Positions 1-8,981 of a stretch of 21,446 nt of DNA are shown here, piece by piece (the first letter of the stretch is position 1; every line of letters begins with the position of its first letter). This DNA is from a bacterium UBP15_UBA6099 (GTDB lineage: Bacteria; UBP15; UBA6099). Made by a program: the position numbers and the translations under genes. Below the pieces are notes generated by a model that worked only from the letters and a program-made list of their open reading frames with translations, searched no databases and was not told the DNA's origin. Where the stretch lies: positions 1 through 21,446 of the forward strand of contig DIWT01000024.1 of assembly GCA_002435745.1 (NCBI GenBank). Direction: 5' to 3'.

Positions 1-12
1 AGTTTTTTCGGG

Positions 13-194
13 TTGAACCCGAATCCTTCATTAGGATTCGGGAGCGATTGTTCAGAGCGGATGAAATGCGAGGCGCAAGGCGCATTTTTGCAGTGAATAG
101 AACATAGGGTTCATGAACAAAAAAATGTGGCAGCAACGAAGCAGTTCGCCGCTATGAAAATCGCCCGGTTCGTCGGCTATATCGACGAATCTGG
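13..194 (+). repeat. dispersed ~190-bp repeat, copy A
   Basis: This segment matches 12063-12261 closely. Positions 13-120 align without gaps to 12063-12170 (constant offset 12050). Then a variable middle follows (23 nt here, 39 nt there), and the match resumes at 144 with 12210. Recognisable pieces are a hairpin CCCGAATCC/GGATTCGGG (18-26 with 34-42), the palindrome GTTCATGAAC (109-118) and an inverted pair around CGTCG/CGACG near 170-188. Reading frames run into it from the TPR gene, but nothing suggests it is translated. The first 17 bases of the window resemble the tail of another repeat family (compare 15420-15436). It may supply the leader or promoter of the operon that follows. Confidence 0.8.
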
Positions 195-210
195 GATAAA
201 AGGACGAACG

Positions 211-903
211 ATGTCGGAATCCCACGACCGAGCCACGCACCACTACAACCTCGGCATACAGTTCGAGCGCAACGATGACATAGACAACGCGGCGCGGGAG
301 TTCGAGAACGCCATACGGGCGGACTGCCGGTTCCCGTATCCGTACCGCGCTCTGGGCGAGATATATTTCAACAAGGGACGCTACGAGGACGCGCTGGAGC
401 ATCTTGAGAAGGCCATCGAGCTTGACCCTGACTGGATAGAGGCTCTGGGCCTTGCGGCGGACGCGCTCATCGAACTGGGAGACACGCGGAAGGCGGCCCC
501 GCTGCTCGAAAGGGCGCTTCGGGGAGACCCCGGCAATCCGCGCTACAGCGCGCAACTTGGCCGGATTCTAATCGCCGAAGGGGATTTCTCCGATGCGGTC
601 GAGCTGCTGGAAGGCGCGCTTCGGGCCTGCCCGGACGACTATAAGCTCAACTACAACATGGGAGTGGCGCTGGGCAAGCGGGCCATGGCCGACATCGATC
701 TTTCGATTGAGCACTGGCGCCGCGCGGTTGCGGTAAAGGCCGACGACCCGCGCGCGTTCCGCAACATGGCCATCTCCTATTTTTCCAGAGGGTTCCTCGA
801 CGAGGCTTCGGACGCATTCAGGACGGCCCTCTCGCTCGATCCCAACGACGATGTCTCGGCCCGTTTCCTAAAATTCTCGGAGGGCGTAAACAAACGTGGA
901 TAG
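211..903 (+). CDS. TPR-repeat protein, first gene of the isoprenoid/peptidoglycan operon
   Basis: A 230-residue protein made almost entirely of six tandem 34-residue tetratricopeptide repeats. Each shows the usual pattern of small residues at positions 8 and 20 and a Pro near position 32, as in AIELDPDW and ALSLDPND. TPR solenoids are protein-interaction scaffolds; no catalytic domain, signal peptide or membrane helix is visible, so it is probably cytoplasmic. The frame is open upstream into the repeat at 13-194, but ATG 211 has a good ribosome binding site (AAAGGA at 199-204, six bases ahead), so I chose it. The 3' end overlaps ispE by 8 bases, implying translational coupling. The partner is unknown; the setting suggests a role tied to envelope precursor supply, which is inference only. 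Confidence 0.85.
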   Translation: MSESHDRATHHYNLGIQFERNDDIDNAAREFENAIRADCRFPYPYRALGEIYFNKGRYEDALEHLEKAIELDPDWIEALGLAADALIELGDTRKAAPLLERALRGDPGNPRYSAQLGRILIAEGDFSDAVELLEGALRACPDDYKLNYNMGVALGKRAMADIDLSIEHWRRAVAVKADDPRAFRNMAISYFSRGFLDEASDAFRTALSLDPNDDVSARFLKFSEGVNKRG

Positions 904-1762
904 CGCCTCCTTCACATCTCCCGCGAAGATCAACCTCTTCCTCGACATCAGAGGGAAACGCCCCGACGGCTATCACGAGACGCTCACGTGGATGCAGACG
1001 ATCGACCTGTGCGACACGCTGACGCTCGCGCGCTCGGCGAGGGACTTCTCCACGCTGAGAAGCGACAACTCCTCGATGCCGCTCGGCAAGCGCAACCTCT
1101 GCATCAAGGCATACGAGGCGGCGCGGGCGGCGGCGGGAGACGCGGTGGACAGCGTCGAGATATCCCTCAAGAAACGCGTGCCGCTCGGCTCCGGCCTCGG
1201 CGGCGGCAGCAGCAACGCCGCCTCCGTCATCAAGGGGCTGAACGTCCTTTTCTCCCTCGGAATGTCGGATGAAAAGATGTCGAAAATCGCCGCCGGAGTG
1301 GGAACTGACGTGCCGTTCTTTATCAGGGGCGGCGCGGCGATCGCATCCGGCAGAGGCGAAATTATTTCTCCCCTGCCCTCTCTGCCGGCTCCGATTCATC
1401 TGGTGGCGGCGAAACCGGAAGCGTCCGTATCCACAGGAGAGGCGTACAAATGGGTGAAAGGATACAAAGGGGAAAGAGAGCTTGACCGGGAAGAGACCGC
1501 CGCCCGGATTTCCAGCGGCGACCTGCAATATGTGATGGACCGTATGTTCAACTGTTTTGAAGAAATAGTGTTCGGCCGGCTGCCCGCCCTCGCGGCGCTG
1601 AAAAGCAAACTTCTCGACGCCGGATGCTTGAAGGCGCAGATGACGGGGAGCGGCTCCGCCGTGTTCGGAATATGCCCCGACGAAAAGACGGCGCGGAGCG
1701 CCGCGTCCGCCCTTTCGGCCGACGACGACACCCTGTTCGTCGCCGCATGCCGGACTATCTGA
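896..1762 (+). CDS. ispE: 4-diphosphocytidyl-2-C-methyl-D-erythritol kinase
   Basis: IspE phosphorylates CDP-methylerythritol with ATP in the MEP pathway of isoprenoid synthesis. The 288-residue length is typical. The N-terminus SPAKINLFLDIRGKRPDGYH is a family hallmark (substrate-binding Lys and the DGYH motif), and the GHMP-kinase phosphate loop PLGSGLGGGSSNAAS follows near residues 98-112. A GTDVPFF motif near residue 140 and the C-terminal MTGSGSAVFGI motif complete the fold. Translation appears to start at GTG 896, inside the end of the TPR gene, with GGAGGG about 11 bases upstream. dxr follows after 12 bases. Two MEP genes side by side support the assignment. Confidence 0.95.
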   Translation: MDSASFTSPAKINLFLDIRGKRPDGYHETLTWMQTIDLCDTLTLARSARDFSTLRSDNSSMPLGKRNLCIKAYEAARAAAGDAVDSVEISLKKRVPLGSGLGGGSSNAASVIKGLNVLFSLGMSDEKMSKIAAGVGTDVPFFIRGGAAIASGRGEIISPLPSLPAPIHLVAAKPEASVSTGEAYKWVKGYKGERELDREETAARISSGDLQYVMDRMFNCFEEIVFGRLPALAALKSKLLDAGCLKAQMTGSGSAVFGICPDEKTARSAASALSADDDTLFVAACRTI

Positions 1763-1774
1763 CGACACGACGGG

Positions 1775-3001
1775 ATGAAAAATCCGATAAAAAACAAGCC
1801 TGATATAGAGAAACGCCTGCCGGGAACTCCGGCGCGGCTGACCGTGCTCGGCTCCACCGGCTCCATAGGCGTCAAAGTCCTTGAGACGGCGCGCGAACTG
1901 CCCGGCGGCAGGGTCGAGATAGAGGGCCTTGCGGCGCGGACGAACTGGCGGCTGCTCAAGGAACAGGCCGTCCGGCGCGGCGCGCGGACGGTATGCCTAT
2001 CAAACCCGGCTGCGGCGCGCGCGTTGGCGCGCGCGTTTCAGGGCGCTCCATTCAAAATCCTTGAAGGCGCGCAAGGGCTGGAAACGCTGGCCTCCTCGCC
2101 CGGCGGCGGGCCTGTGTTCAACGCAATTACGGGCATCGACGGTTTGAGGCCCTCGCTTGCCGCGCTCCGCGCCCGCCGCCCTCTACTGATGGCGAACAAG
2201 GAAAGCCTCGTCGCCGGAGGAAGGCTGCTCCGTTCGGAGGCCGACCTTCTCCGGGTCCCCCTCATCCCCGTCGACAGCGAGCACTCCGCGATATTCCAGT
2301 GCCTGAGCGGGCGGGACGCGGAGGAAGTGCGCCGGGTGGTCATCACCGCCTCCGGCGGCCCGTTCCTGAAAAGAAGAAACGTCCGGGGGGCGACTCCCGC
2401 GCAGGCGACCGCGCACCCGGTCTGGCCGATGGGGCCTAAGGTGTCCGTCGATTCCGCCACTCTGATGAACAAAGGGCTGGAGCTGATCGAGGCCGCGCAT
2501 CTGTTCGGGCTTGCGCCTGAGAAGCTTTCCGTGGCGATTCATCCGCAGTGCGTGGTTCACGCGATGGTGGAGCTTGCGGACGGCTCGATTATCGCGCATC
2601 TGGCTCCGGCGGACATGAAGACGCCTATAAGATACGCGCTGACATATCCGGAACGGCTGCCGGGCGGCGGGGAAACGCCCTCTCTGTCGCTGTCCGACAT
2701 CAGCGGGCTGACATTCGCCGAGCCTGACGAAAAGCGGTTCCCGTGCTTGGCGCTCGCGCGCGCGGCGCTGGAGCGCGGAGGCCTTGCTCCGGCGGCTCTC
2801 AACGCTGCGGATGAAATAGCGGTTTCTTTCTTCCTGTCCGGAAAAATCGATTTTGCGGACATACCCGCTGTCATCGACAAGACGATGTCGGCGGTTGACG
2901 ACCGACTAGACGGCGACCCGATGTCGCTCGAAGAAATCATGGAGACGGACGCGGCGGCGAGAAAGGCGGCGAAGACGGCTGCCCGCGCGTCGGCGCTCTG
3001 A
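1775..3001 (+). CDS. dxr: 1-deoxy-D-xylulose 5-phosphate reductoisomerase
   Basis: Dxr (IspC) converts DXP to 2-C-methyl-D-erythritol 4-phosphate with NADPH and a divalent metal, the committed MEP step. The 408-residue protein has the NADPH-binding LTVLGSTGSIG (residues ~23-33), the NKESLVAGG motif, the metal/substrate segment PVDSEHSAIFQCL, the flexible-loop region TASGGPF with HPVWPMGPKVSVDSATLMNK, and GLELIEAAHLF with the second set of metal ligands. About 20 extra N-terminal residues precede the Rossmann strand, so a slightly later start cannot be excluded; the ribosome binding site before ATG 1775 is poor. It lies 12 bases after ispE and 10 bases before the transpeptidase gene. It is not followed here by an rseP-like protease gene, a common neighbour elsewhere. 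Confidence 0.96.
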   Translation: MKNPIKNKPDIEKRLPGTPARLTVLGSTGSIGVKVLETARELPGGRVEIEGLAARTNWRLLKEQAVRRGARTVCLSNPAAARALARAFQGAPFKILEGAQGLETLASSPGGGPVFNAITGIDGLRPSLAALRARRPLLMANKESLVAGGRLLRSEADLLRVPLIPVDSEHSAIFQCLSGRDAEEVRRVVITASGGPFLKRRNVRGATPAQATAHPVWPMGPKVSVDSATLMNKGLELIEAAHLFGLAPEKLSVAIHPQCVVHAMVELADGSIIAHLAPADMKTPIRYALTYPERLPGGGETPSLSLSDISGLTFAEPDEKRFPCLALARAALERGGLAPAALNAADEIAVSFFLSGKIDFADIPAVIDKTMSAVDDRLDGDPMSLEEIMETDAAARKAAKTAARASAL

Positions 3002-3011
3002 ACGAGCATCT

Positions 3012-4253
3012 ATGTCGAACAAAGCTAAATCAAAAATTTTCGCATGGGCGATAATTCTGTGTCTGGCTCAAGCCGCCGCGCTGGCGTTCATCGGCAAGAA
3101 CTGGCTCGCAAAAAAGGGACTGGTTCCCGCAGCCTTGGGAACGGCGCCGGCGGCCTCGGATGTCGTTTCCTCCCTCGAATATTCCGACGTCAGGCTCGAC
3201 GAAAAAGCGGGCGTCCTGTTCACCGAAAAAAACGGAACAAAGATAGTTTACACAATCGACCCGAAGCTGCAGACGCTGGCCGAGAAGCTGTTTCAGGAAT
3301 TCAACCCGGTCGCCGGAGCTTTCGTGGCGATAGACGCTCGCACCGGAGACGTCGTGGTGATGGCGTCCCACGCCCGGAACAGGAAAAACGGAGACAGCCT
3401 GCCCGAAGGCTCTACGTTTCTCGACCCGGCGTTGCGCAACAGCGCCAACCCGATGGCGTCGATAGCCAAGATCGTCACGGCGTCCGCCGCTATGCGGCAC
3501 GGCCTGTTCGGCCCGACCGACACCCTGACTTGCGCAGGCTCGTTCCGCGCGGGCGGCGGCGTGATTACCGACCCGGTGGGCGTCTCGCACGGAAAGATAA
3601 CCATGGCCGACGCGCTGGCGAAATCCTGCAACCCGTCGTTCGCTCAGATAGGTCTTAAAGTCGGGCGCGACCGCCTGCTCGAAGAGTTCCGCTTGTTCGG
3701 TTTCAACCGCTCCATCGAATTCGACCTCCCCGCGCTTGAGAGCAGAGCCGCGTTCGGCGACGACGAGTATTCCGTCGCGCGCGCAGGCTCGGGGTTCCAC
3801 GGCGCTTGGATGTCTCCCCTCCACGCGGCGATGATCGCCTCGACGATCAGCAACCGGGGAGTGATGATGCGTCCGCGCGTCATCCGCTCCATCGACGCCG
3901 GCGGCGGCGAACGCTCCTCCAAACCCGTCGCGCTCCTCAACCCAATGTCCGAAAAGAACGCCGTCGCGATAGAGAAAATGATGGACAACACCGTGAACCG
4001 GCCGGGATTCACGGCATACCGGGGATTCCACCACAACGGCCGCTACATCGGCGGGGACACGCATGTGGTGGGCAAAACCGGCTCGCTGAGCGGCAACAAC
4101 CCCGCCGAGATGTACACGTGGCTGATCGGCCACACCACCGAAGGCTCTCCCGACATCGCGTTCGCCGCGATGGTGGTCAACGACGAGAGATGGGTGATAA
4201 AGGCCGCTTCGTTCAGCGGCCAGTTCTTCAAACACGCCGGGCGGGGCAAATGA
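3012..4253 (+). CDS. penicillin-binding transpeptidase-domain protein
   Basis: A 413-residue protein with one N-terminal membrane anchor (residues ~9-28) and a serine transpeptidase domain. All three active-site boxes are present and correctly spaced: S150-I-A-K153 (nucleophile), S205-C-N207, and K355-T-G357. The segment YTIDPKLQTLAEKL and the AIDARTGDVVVMAS strand are typical of the start of class B PBP transpeptidase domains. It is much shorter than ordinary class B PBPs: there is only a short linker and no recognisable dimerisation/pedestal domain, nor a glycosyltransferase domain. It should act in the periplasm, cross-linking peptidoglycan, or could be a specialised PBP-like enzyme. Its stop overlaps the start of the lytic transglycosylase gene (ATGA), so the two are probably made together. 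Confidence 0.88.
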   Translation: MSNKAKSKIFAWAIILCLAQAAALAFIGKNWLAKKGLVPAALGTAPAASDVVSSLEYSDVRLDEKAGVLFTEKNGTKIVYTIDPKLQTLAEKLFQEFNPVAGAFVAIDARTGDVVVMASHARNRKNGDSLPEGSTFLDPALRNSANPMASIAKIVTASAAMRHGLFGPTDTLTCAGSFRAGGGVITDPVGVSHGKITMADALAKSCNPSFAQIGLKVGRDRLLEEFRLFGFNRSIEFDLPALESRAAFGDDEYSVARAGSGFHGAWMSPLHAAMIASTISNRGVMMRPRVIRSIDAGGGERSSKPVALLNPMSEKNAVAIEKMMDNTVNRPGFTAYRGFHHNGRYIGGDTHVVGKTGSLSGNNPAEMYTWLIGHTTEGSPDIAFAAMVVNDERWVIKAASFSGQFFKHAGRGK

Positions 4254-6649
4254 GGCTGAAAGCGAAAAAAATAAGAACGGCGGCGCTCGCGGCTCTGCCC
4301 GCGGCGGCGGTCATAATCGCGGTCGCGCTGTGGTCGGGCCGGGGTTGCGCAGCGCAGAACTCGCCCGCCGAGGCGGACGCCTTTTACGAAAGCGCCCGCG
4401 GCTCGCAATCCGCGCGCCGCGAAAAAGCGCGCGACTGCCTCGAACTGGCCGAGGCGCTTCTCGATTCCGGCGAATGGGAAACCGGCCGCTCCATCTTCCA
4501 GCTTTGCGGCGAAAAAGACAGCGCCAAGCGCGGCAGGATAGAAGAAATGCTCGCCGTCCGCGACGAGTTCGCCCGGTTCATGACGGGCTGGAGCGTCCCG
4601 TGGCCCGGCCTCGACGGAGAGCCGGCCTCGACGATGAGCAGAAAAGAGGCGGAGACGCGCGCGGCGGCCGCCGCCGAGTTCGCCGAGGCGCGCGCGGACG
4701 ACGAAACAGGCGAGCTTGCCTCAATCGCCGCCGCCGCCCTGCTGTATCACGCCGGCCGTTATGACGATTGCGTCCGCCTGCTCGCCGAAGCGCAAGTCAG
4801 GCGCGCCATGCCCGACCACGCTGCCCTGCTAGCCGTCATGGCCCTCGTCAAATCCGGCAGACACGAAGAAGCCGTCTCGCTCGCCGACCGCGTTAGAAAG
4901 GATTTCCCCCTCGGCTCCGCCGCGCCTTACGCCTCGCTGTGGAAATCCCGCGCGCTCGCCGCTCAGGGCCTGCTCCAATCCGCTGTGGCCGTCGCTCTGG
5001 AAACCGCCTACGATGATTCTCTTCCCCCAATCGCGCGCGGCGACGCCCTCTTCCTCGCTTCTCAACACTACCTCGCCGCAGGAGAAAAAAAAGCCGCCGC
5101 TTCTCTCATTGCCTCCATCGCCGAAAACCACCCCGCAACCGATTCCGCGCGCGCTCTCGACGTCGATCTGACCGGGCTGGAAGACTTCCTATCCCTCGAA
5201 CAACGCGTCGCTCTGGGGTCGTATTTCGTGTCCAAGCAACGCGGGTTCGCCGCTCGCAAGTTCCTCTCCCCGGTTAAGAGCAAGCTCGGCCCGGAAGGCA
5301 TGTTGATGCTCGCAAAAGCGAATATTCTTTCAGGAGCCGAAAGCGACGCGGTCAGGCAGCTCGAACAACTGAACGCGGGAAACGTCCCGGCGTCCGTTCG
5401 GGGCGAGGCGTGCCTTGCCCGCGCGCGCCTGCTCATATCGAAAAAAATATATCCGCAGGCCGAAACCCGGCTGCTGGGCTGCGTCGCAAATTACGAGAAT
5501 GTCGAAGCCGAATCTCTGGCCGCCCTCGCTCGCGTGTACGCCGCAACCGAAAAAGAGGAAAAACGCGTTAGGACGCTCATGCGGCTGATGGAAAAATATC
5601 CCGCCGCAGAAAACGGAGACGAGCGCTATCTTTTAATCGCCCGCTGGCATCTGAACAAAGGGGACTTCGCGGCGGCGGAGAAACATTACGCGGCCCTCGA
5701 CCGCTGGTTTCCGCAAAGCCCTCTGCGCGCTGAAAGCGGGTTCTGGCAGGCGAAACTGGCTCTGGCGTCCGGCGACGCGCGCGCCGCTTCCGCTCATTAC
5801 AAACGGGTTCAGGCCGAGCATCCCTATTCCTACTTCAGCCATAGAGCGGGAGCGCGGCTGTCCGGCCCGCTGGGGCTTGCCGACGAATCGGACACAATGC
5901 CAGAGTTGACATACGGCGACCTGACGCCCGCCGACTCCGACCTCCTGCGCGCCGCGAACGGATTCAGGCGGCTGAGAGTTTTCGAGCGCGCCGCAGCCGA
6001 GTGCGCCGCCGCAGAAACCAGCTTCCCGAACGACGCCGCAGTCGGAATCGCCCGGCTCAGGCTCGACGAGAAAAAATACCACCTGTCCGTGAAAGCCGTC
6101 GAACTGCGCGCCATCGCCGACCCTGCCTTCTACCACCGCGCAATGGCCGACCCCGAACTGAACTCCCTGCTCTATCCCCGACTTTACGAAGACAGAATAA
6201 ACGCGGCCGCCTCCGCCGCAGGAATCGACCCTGTATGGATTCTTTCAATCATCAGGCAGGAAAGCCGATTCCAGCGCGACGCCGTCTCCACCTCAAACGC
6301 TATCGGCCTGATGCAGATAATCCCCTCCACCGGCGGCTGGATCGCCGAAAAACTCGGCGTCTCAAAATTCCGCTCCGACGACCTGTTCGACGTCGATGTC
6401 AACCTGCGCTTCGGCGCGTGGTACTTTAAATATCTATTGGGCAAGTTCGAAGGCAGCCCCGAACTGGCGGTCGCCGCGTACAACGGCGGGCCGGGCAACG
6501 TCTCAAGATGGCTCCCCCGCATCGGCTCCGACGACATCGACCTGTTCATCGAGCGCATCCCCCGCGACGAAACCCGCGAATACGTCAAGAAAGTCATGCA
6601 CAACCATCACGTCTATTCCACCCGCTCGCTTCCCCGCGCCGCCGATTGA
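4250..6649 (+). CDS. Slt-type lytic transglycosylase with long helical N-terminal region
   Basis: A 799-residue exported protein. ATG 4250 overlaps the preceding stop (ATGA). Residues ~1-35 form a basic, then hydrophobic, secretion signal ending near SGRGCAAQ; the Cys is not in a convincing lipobox. Residues ~40-630 are Ala-rich helical repeats resembling the TPR-like superhelical domain of Slt70. The C-terminal catalytic domain holds IIRQESRF with catalytic Glu671, then NAIGLMQIIPST, and AYNGGPGNVSRW. The family cleaves the MurNAc-GlcNAc bond to give 1,6-anhydro ends. It closes the operon: a cross-linking enzyme and a glycan-strand cleaver translated in tandem suggests coordinated wall insertion. 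The open frame extends upstream to 3806, but that part is antisense-like noise inside the transpeptidase gene. No clear terminator follows. Confidence 0.92.
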   Translation: MRLKAKKIRTAALAALPAAAVIIAVALWSGRGCAAQNSPAEADAFYESARGSQSARREKARDCLELAEALLDSGEWETGRSIFQLCGEKDSAKRGRIEEMLAVRDEFARFMTGWSVPWPGLDGEPASTMSRKEAETRAAAAAEFAEARADDETGELASIAAAALLYHAGRYDDCVRLLAEAQVRRAMPDHAALLAVMALVKSGRHEEAVSLADRVRKDFPLGSAAPYASLWKSRALAAQGLLQSAVAVALETAYDDSLPPIARGDALFLASQHYLAAGEKKAAASLIASIAENHPATDSARALDVDLTGLEDFLSLEQRVALGSYFVSKQRGFAARKFLSPVKSKLGPEGMLMLAKANILSGAESDAVRQLEQLNAGNVPASVRGEACLARARLLISKKIYPQAETRLLGCVANYENVEAESLAALARVYAATEKEEKRVRTLMRLMEKYPAAENGDERYLLIARWHLNKGDFAAAEKHYAALDRWFPQSPLRAESGFWQAKLALASGDARAASAHYKRVQAEHPYSYFSHRAGARLSGPLGLADESDTMPELTYGDLTPADSDLLRAANGFRRLRVFERAAAECAAAETSFPNDAAVGIARLRLDEKKYHLSVKAVELRAIADPAFYHRAMADPELNSLLYPRLYEDRINAAASAAGIDPVWILSIIRQESRFQRDAVSTSNAIGLMQIIPSTGGWIAEKLGVSKFRSDDLFDVDVNLRFGAWYFKYLLGKFEGSPELAVAAYNGGPGNVSRWLPRIGSDDIDLFIERIPRDETREYVKKVMHNHHVYSTRSLPRAAD

Positions 6650-6706
6650 TTCCTTGTCAAACCCGCGCGCGCCGATTGAATGAATTACGCCCCATGACGC
6701 GTCCTG

Positions 6707-6736
6707 TTGAAACGCGCGTCCGCGCTAATATATAAT
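6707..6736 (+). promoter_or_regulatory. sigma70-type promoter for the ThDP enzyme gene
   Basis: TTGAAA at 6707-6712 and a perfect TATAAT at 6731-6736 are separated by 18 bases. The predicted start of transcription (~6743) leaves a leader of roughly 40 bases before ATG 6782. This is one of the two best matches to a housekeeping promoter in the window. Confidence 0.7.
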
Positions 6737-6781
6737 TTCGAGTTGTTATATGTTTATTTACTTACCGGAGAGGTGGTTTCC

Positions 6782-8578
6782 ATGAGGCTCACAGGCGGAG
6801 AGATAGTCGTCGAATCTTTGATAAAACACGGCGTCCCGTACGCGATAGGAATTCCCGGACACGGCAGTCTGGCGCTGGCGGACGCCTTTATAGGCAGGGA
6901 AGACAGAATCAAGCTGCTCCACGCCCGGCAGGAGATGTGCGCCGTCCACATGGCGGACGGATACTACCGGGCGACGGGAACCCCTCTGATGGTGTTCACC
7001 TCCATCGGGCCGGGAGCCATCAACACCGCTATCGGAGCCGCCACCGCATATATGGAATCCACGGCGGTGATGATTATCTCCGGAAACGCGCAAGTTCACA
7101 TGCGCGGACAAGGACTTCTGCAGGAGATAGAGCGAGCGCAAGACGCCAACTTCCCGCGCGTGCTCGAACCCGTGGTGAAACGCTGCTGGAAGCCCGACCT
7201 CGCGGCCAAGCTGCCGACGGTGATGGCGCGCGCGTTCAACCAGATGCTCTCCGGCAGGCGCGGCCCTGTGCTGATCGACCTTCCGATGGACGTTCAGGCG
7301 GCGGACGCGGATGTCGAACTGCCAGTCGCAGTCGAGCGCCGCGCCGCGGGTCTCGTCATGCCCGACCCGGCCCAACTCGAACGCGCCCGCAGACTCCTCG
7401 CCTCCGCAAAACGCCCGGTGATACTCGTCGGCGGCGGCGTCCACTCCGCACGCGCCTACGACGAACTCCTCGCCCTTGCCGAAACCGCCGGAGCCGCCGT
7501 GGTCTGCACCATGCAGGGCAAAAGCGCATTCCCCGAAGACCACCCTCTCTACGCTTGGCACACAGGCTCGAAGGGAACCACCGTCGGCCTCAAAATGACC
7601 TCCACCGCCGACGTCCTTCTCGCCGTCGGCTGCCGATTCGCCGACGAGACCGCCTGCAGCTATAAAGACGGCGTCGCTTTTTCCATCCCCCCCACGAAAC
7701 TCATCCACATCGATATCGACCCCACCGAGATCGGCAAGAACTACCCCGTCGCCGTCGGCCTGTGCGCGGACGCCAAACCCGCCCTCGCCGCCCTCGCCGC
7801 TTTGCTGAAAGGCAAACGCGGCGACTACCGCAAAACCGCCTACTTCAAAGAGCTTAAGGCCGAGCGCGACAAATGGCTCGCCCACGTCGAACGCCTCCGC
7901 GCCATCAAAACCAAACTTCCGACCATATCCCGGCTCCTCGGCGAAATCCGCAAGACCATCGCCCGCGACGCCTTCGTCGTCCACTCCTCCGGCAACGTTC
8001 AAGCGCAGATACTTCAGGAGTTCCCGTTCTACGTTCCCGGAACGTGCGTCACCTCCGGCGGCTTCTCCTGTATGGGATTCGCCCTTCCCGCCGCGATGGG
8101 CGTCAAGCTCGCCATGCCCGGCAGACAGGTCGTCGCCGTCGTCGGCGACGGAGATTTCATGATGACCATGCAGGAGCTTGCCACCGCGGTCGAACTCGGC
8201 CTGAACGTCGTCACAGTCGTCGCCGACAACGCCGGTTGGCTCGCCATTAAAGACCTCCAGCAGGCCGCCTTCGGCAAAGACCGCCCCAGCGGAACCGACT
8301 TCCTGCTGCCCGACGGAACCCCTCACCTAATGGACTTTGCCGCCATCGCCGCCGGCATGGGTTGCTATTCTGAAACCGTGTCTAAGGCGGACGACATCGC
8401 TCCCGCTCTCCAAAGATGCCTTTCTGCGGGCCGCCCGGCCCTGCTCGACGTGAAAGTCCACCGCGATTTCCCGCACAGCGGCAGCCCCGCAGTCGGCTGG
8501 TGGGACGTCCCCATCCCGACATACCTCAAAGCCCGCCGCGCCAAATACGAAAAGGAAATCAAAGGCGAAAAACTCTGA
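6782..8578 (+). CDS. ThDP-dependent enzyme of the acetolactate synthase / IolD-like superfamily
   Basis: A 598-residue protein with the three-domain layout of the acetolactate synthase superfamily. The N-terminal pyrimidine-binding domain carries the catalytic Glu51 (HARQEMCAVH) and VFTSIGPGAINT. The central domain contains VILVGGGVHSA. The C-terminal pyrophosphate-binding domain has the GDG motif at 455-457 followed by the metal-ligand Asn in VVADNAG. ATG 6782 was chosen because GGAGAGG lies 8 bases upstream; an in-frame TTG at 6707 belongs to the promoter. The reaction is not certain. GIPGHGS near residue 23 is reminiscent of IolD (trihydroxycyclohexanedione hydrolase), and two Gfo/Idh/MocA dehydrogenases lie nearby, which would fit inositol or sugar-acid catabolism. 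No regulatory small subunit of a biosynthetic acetolactate synthase is adjacent. Confidence 0.85.
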   Translation: MRLTGGEIVVESLIKHGVPYAIGIPGHGSLALADAFIGREDRIKLLHARQEMCAVHMADGYYRATGTPLMVFTSIGPGAINTAIGAATAYMESTAVMIISGNAQVHMRGQGLLQEIERAQDANFPRVLEPVVKRCWKPDLAAKLPTVMARAFNQMLSGRRGPVLIDLPMDVQAADADVELPVAVERRAAGLVMPDPAQLERARRLLASAKRPVILVGGGVHSARAYDELLALAETAGAAVVCTMQGKSAFPEDHPLYAWHTGSKGTTVGLKMTSTADVLLAVGCRFADETACSYKDGVAFSIPPTKLIHIDIDPTEIGKNYPVAVGLCADAKPALAALAALLKGKRGDYRKTAYFKELKAERDKWLAHVERLRAIKTKLPTISRLLGEIRKTIARDAFVVHSSGNVQAQILQEFPFYVPGTCVTSGGFSCMGFALPAAMGVKLAMPGRQVVAVVGDGDFMMTMQELATAVELGLNVVTVVADNAGWLAIKDLQQAAFGKDRPSGTDFLLPDGTPHLMDFAAIAAGMGCYSETVSKADDIAPALQRCLSAGRPALLDVKVHRDFPHSGSPAVGWWDVPIPTYLKARRAKYEKEIKGEKL

Positions 8579-8868
8579 ATAAGGCAACGCGGAAAAACGC
8601 GAAACAACTAAAAAACCAAAGAGAATCTTTTGAAAAAGATTCCGATGAGGCGCCTCCGGCGGTTCAAGGAAACTTTGAAAAGTTTCCTTGAAAATCCTTC
8701 AAACTTTTCCTTGAGCGTCGGAGCCGGACGCTGACGCGTCTCGTTCCGACGCTCCGGTAAAAATGTTTATGAAGAAAATTCTCATAAAAACCTATTTGCA
8801 AAAATGATTCACATGAGCGCGACGGAGCGAAGGCGCGAACGCGCCCGCTTCGCCGCGCGCATTGAAAC

Positions 8869-8910
8869 GTTTTGAAAGGGATTTTAAGGGAAAACTTTTT
8901 CAAAAGTTTT
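8869..8910 (+). repeat. 42-bp direct repeat, copy 1
   Basis: Identical over all 42 bases to 9186-9227. The 3' half can fold through AAAACTTTT/AAAAGTTTT. In this copy the sequence after the repeat diverges, so the longer stem seen in copy 2 is lost here. Confidence 0.9.
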
Positions 8911-8916
8911 ACTCAT

Positions 8917-8941
8917 CGTTGCCAAGGTCTCCTTGGCAACG
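8917..8941. repeat. 11-bp-stem hairpin, GTTGCC version
   Basis: CGTTGCCAAGG, a TCT loop, and its exact reverse complement. It is paired with the hairpin at 8982-9006, whose stem differs at one base pair changed on both arms (G-C to A-T) and whose loop is the complement (AGA). The two are therefore inverted copies of one element. Confidence 0.85.
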
Positions 8942-8981
8942 GGGGAGCCAATGGCGAAGAAAGCGGAGCTTTCAGTCTATA

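Noticed and set aside
3030..4235. Long 401-codon minus-strand frame opposite the transpeptidase gene
   Set aside because: Antisense shadow; no family resemblance, while the plus strand has SxxK, SxN and KTG in order.
3806..4249. Upstream 148-codon extension of the lytic transglycosylase frame
   Set aside because: It lies inside the transpeptidase gene in another frame, is Arg/Asp-rich as expected of a shifted GC-rich frame, and the ATGA start at 4250 is followed by a good signal peptide.
6758..8326. Long 522-codon minus-strand frame opposite the ThDP enzyme gene
   Set aside because: Gly/Val/Asp/His-rich composition typical of an antisense frame in GC-rich DNA; the plus strand encodes a clear enzyme with all its motifs.
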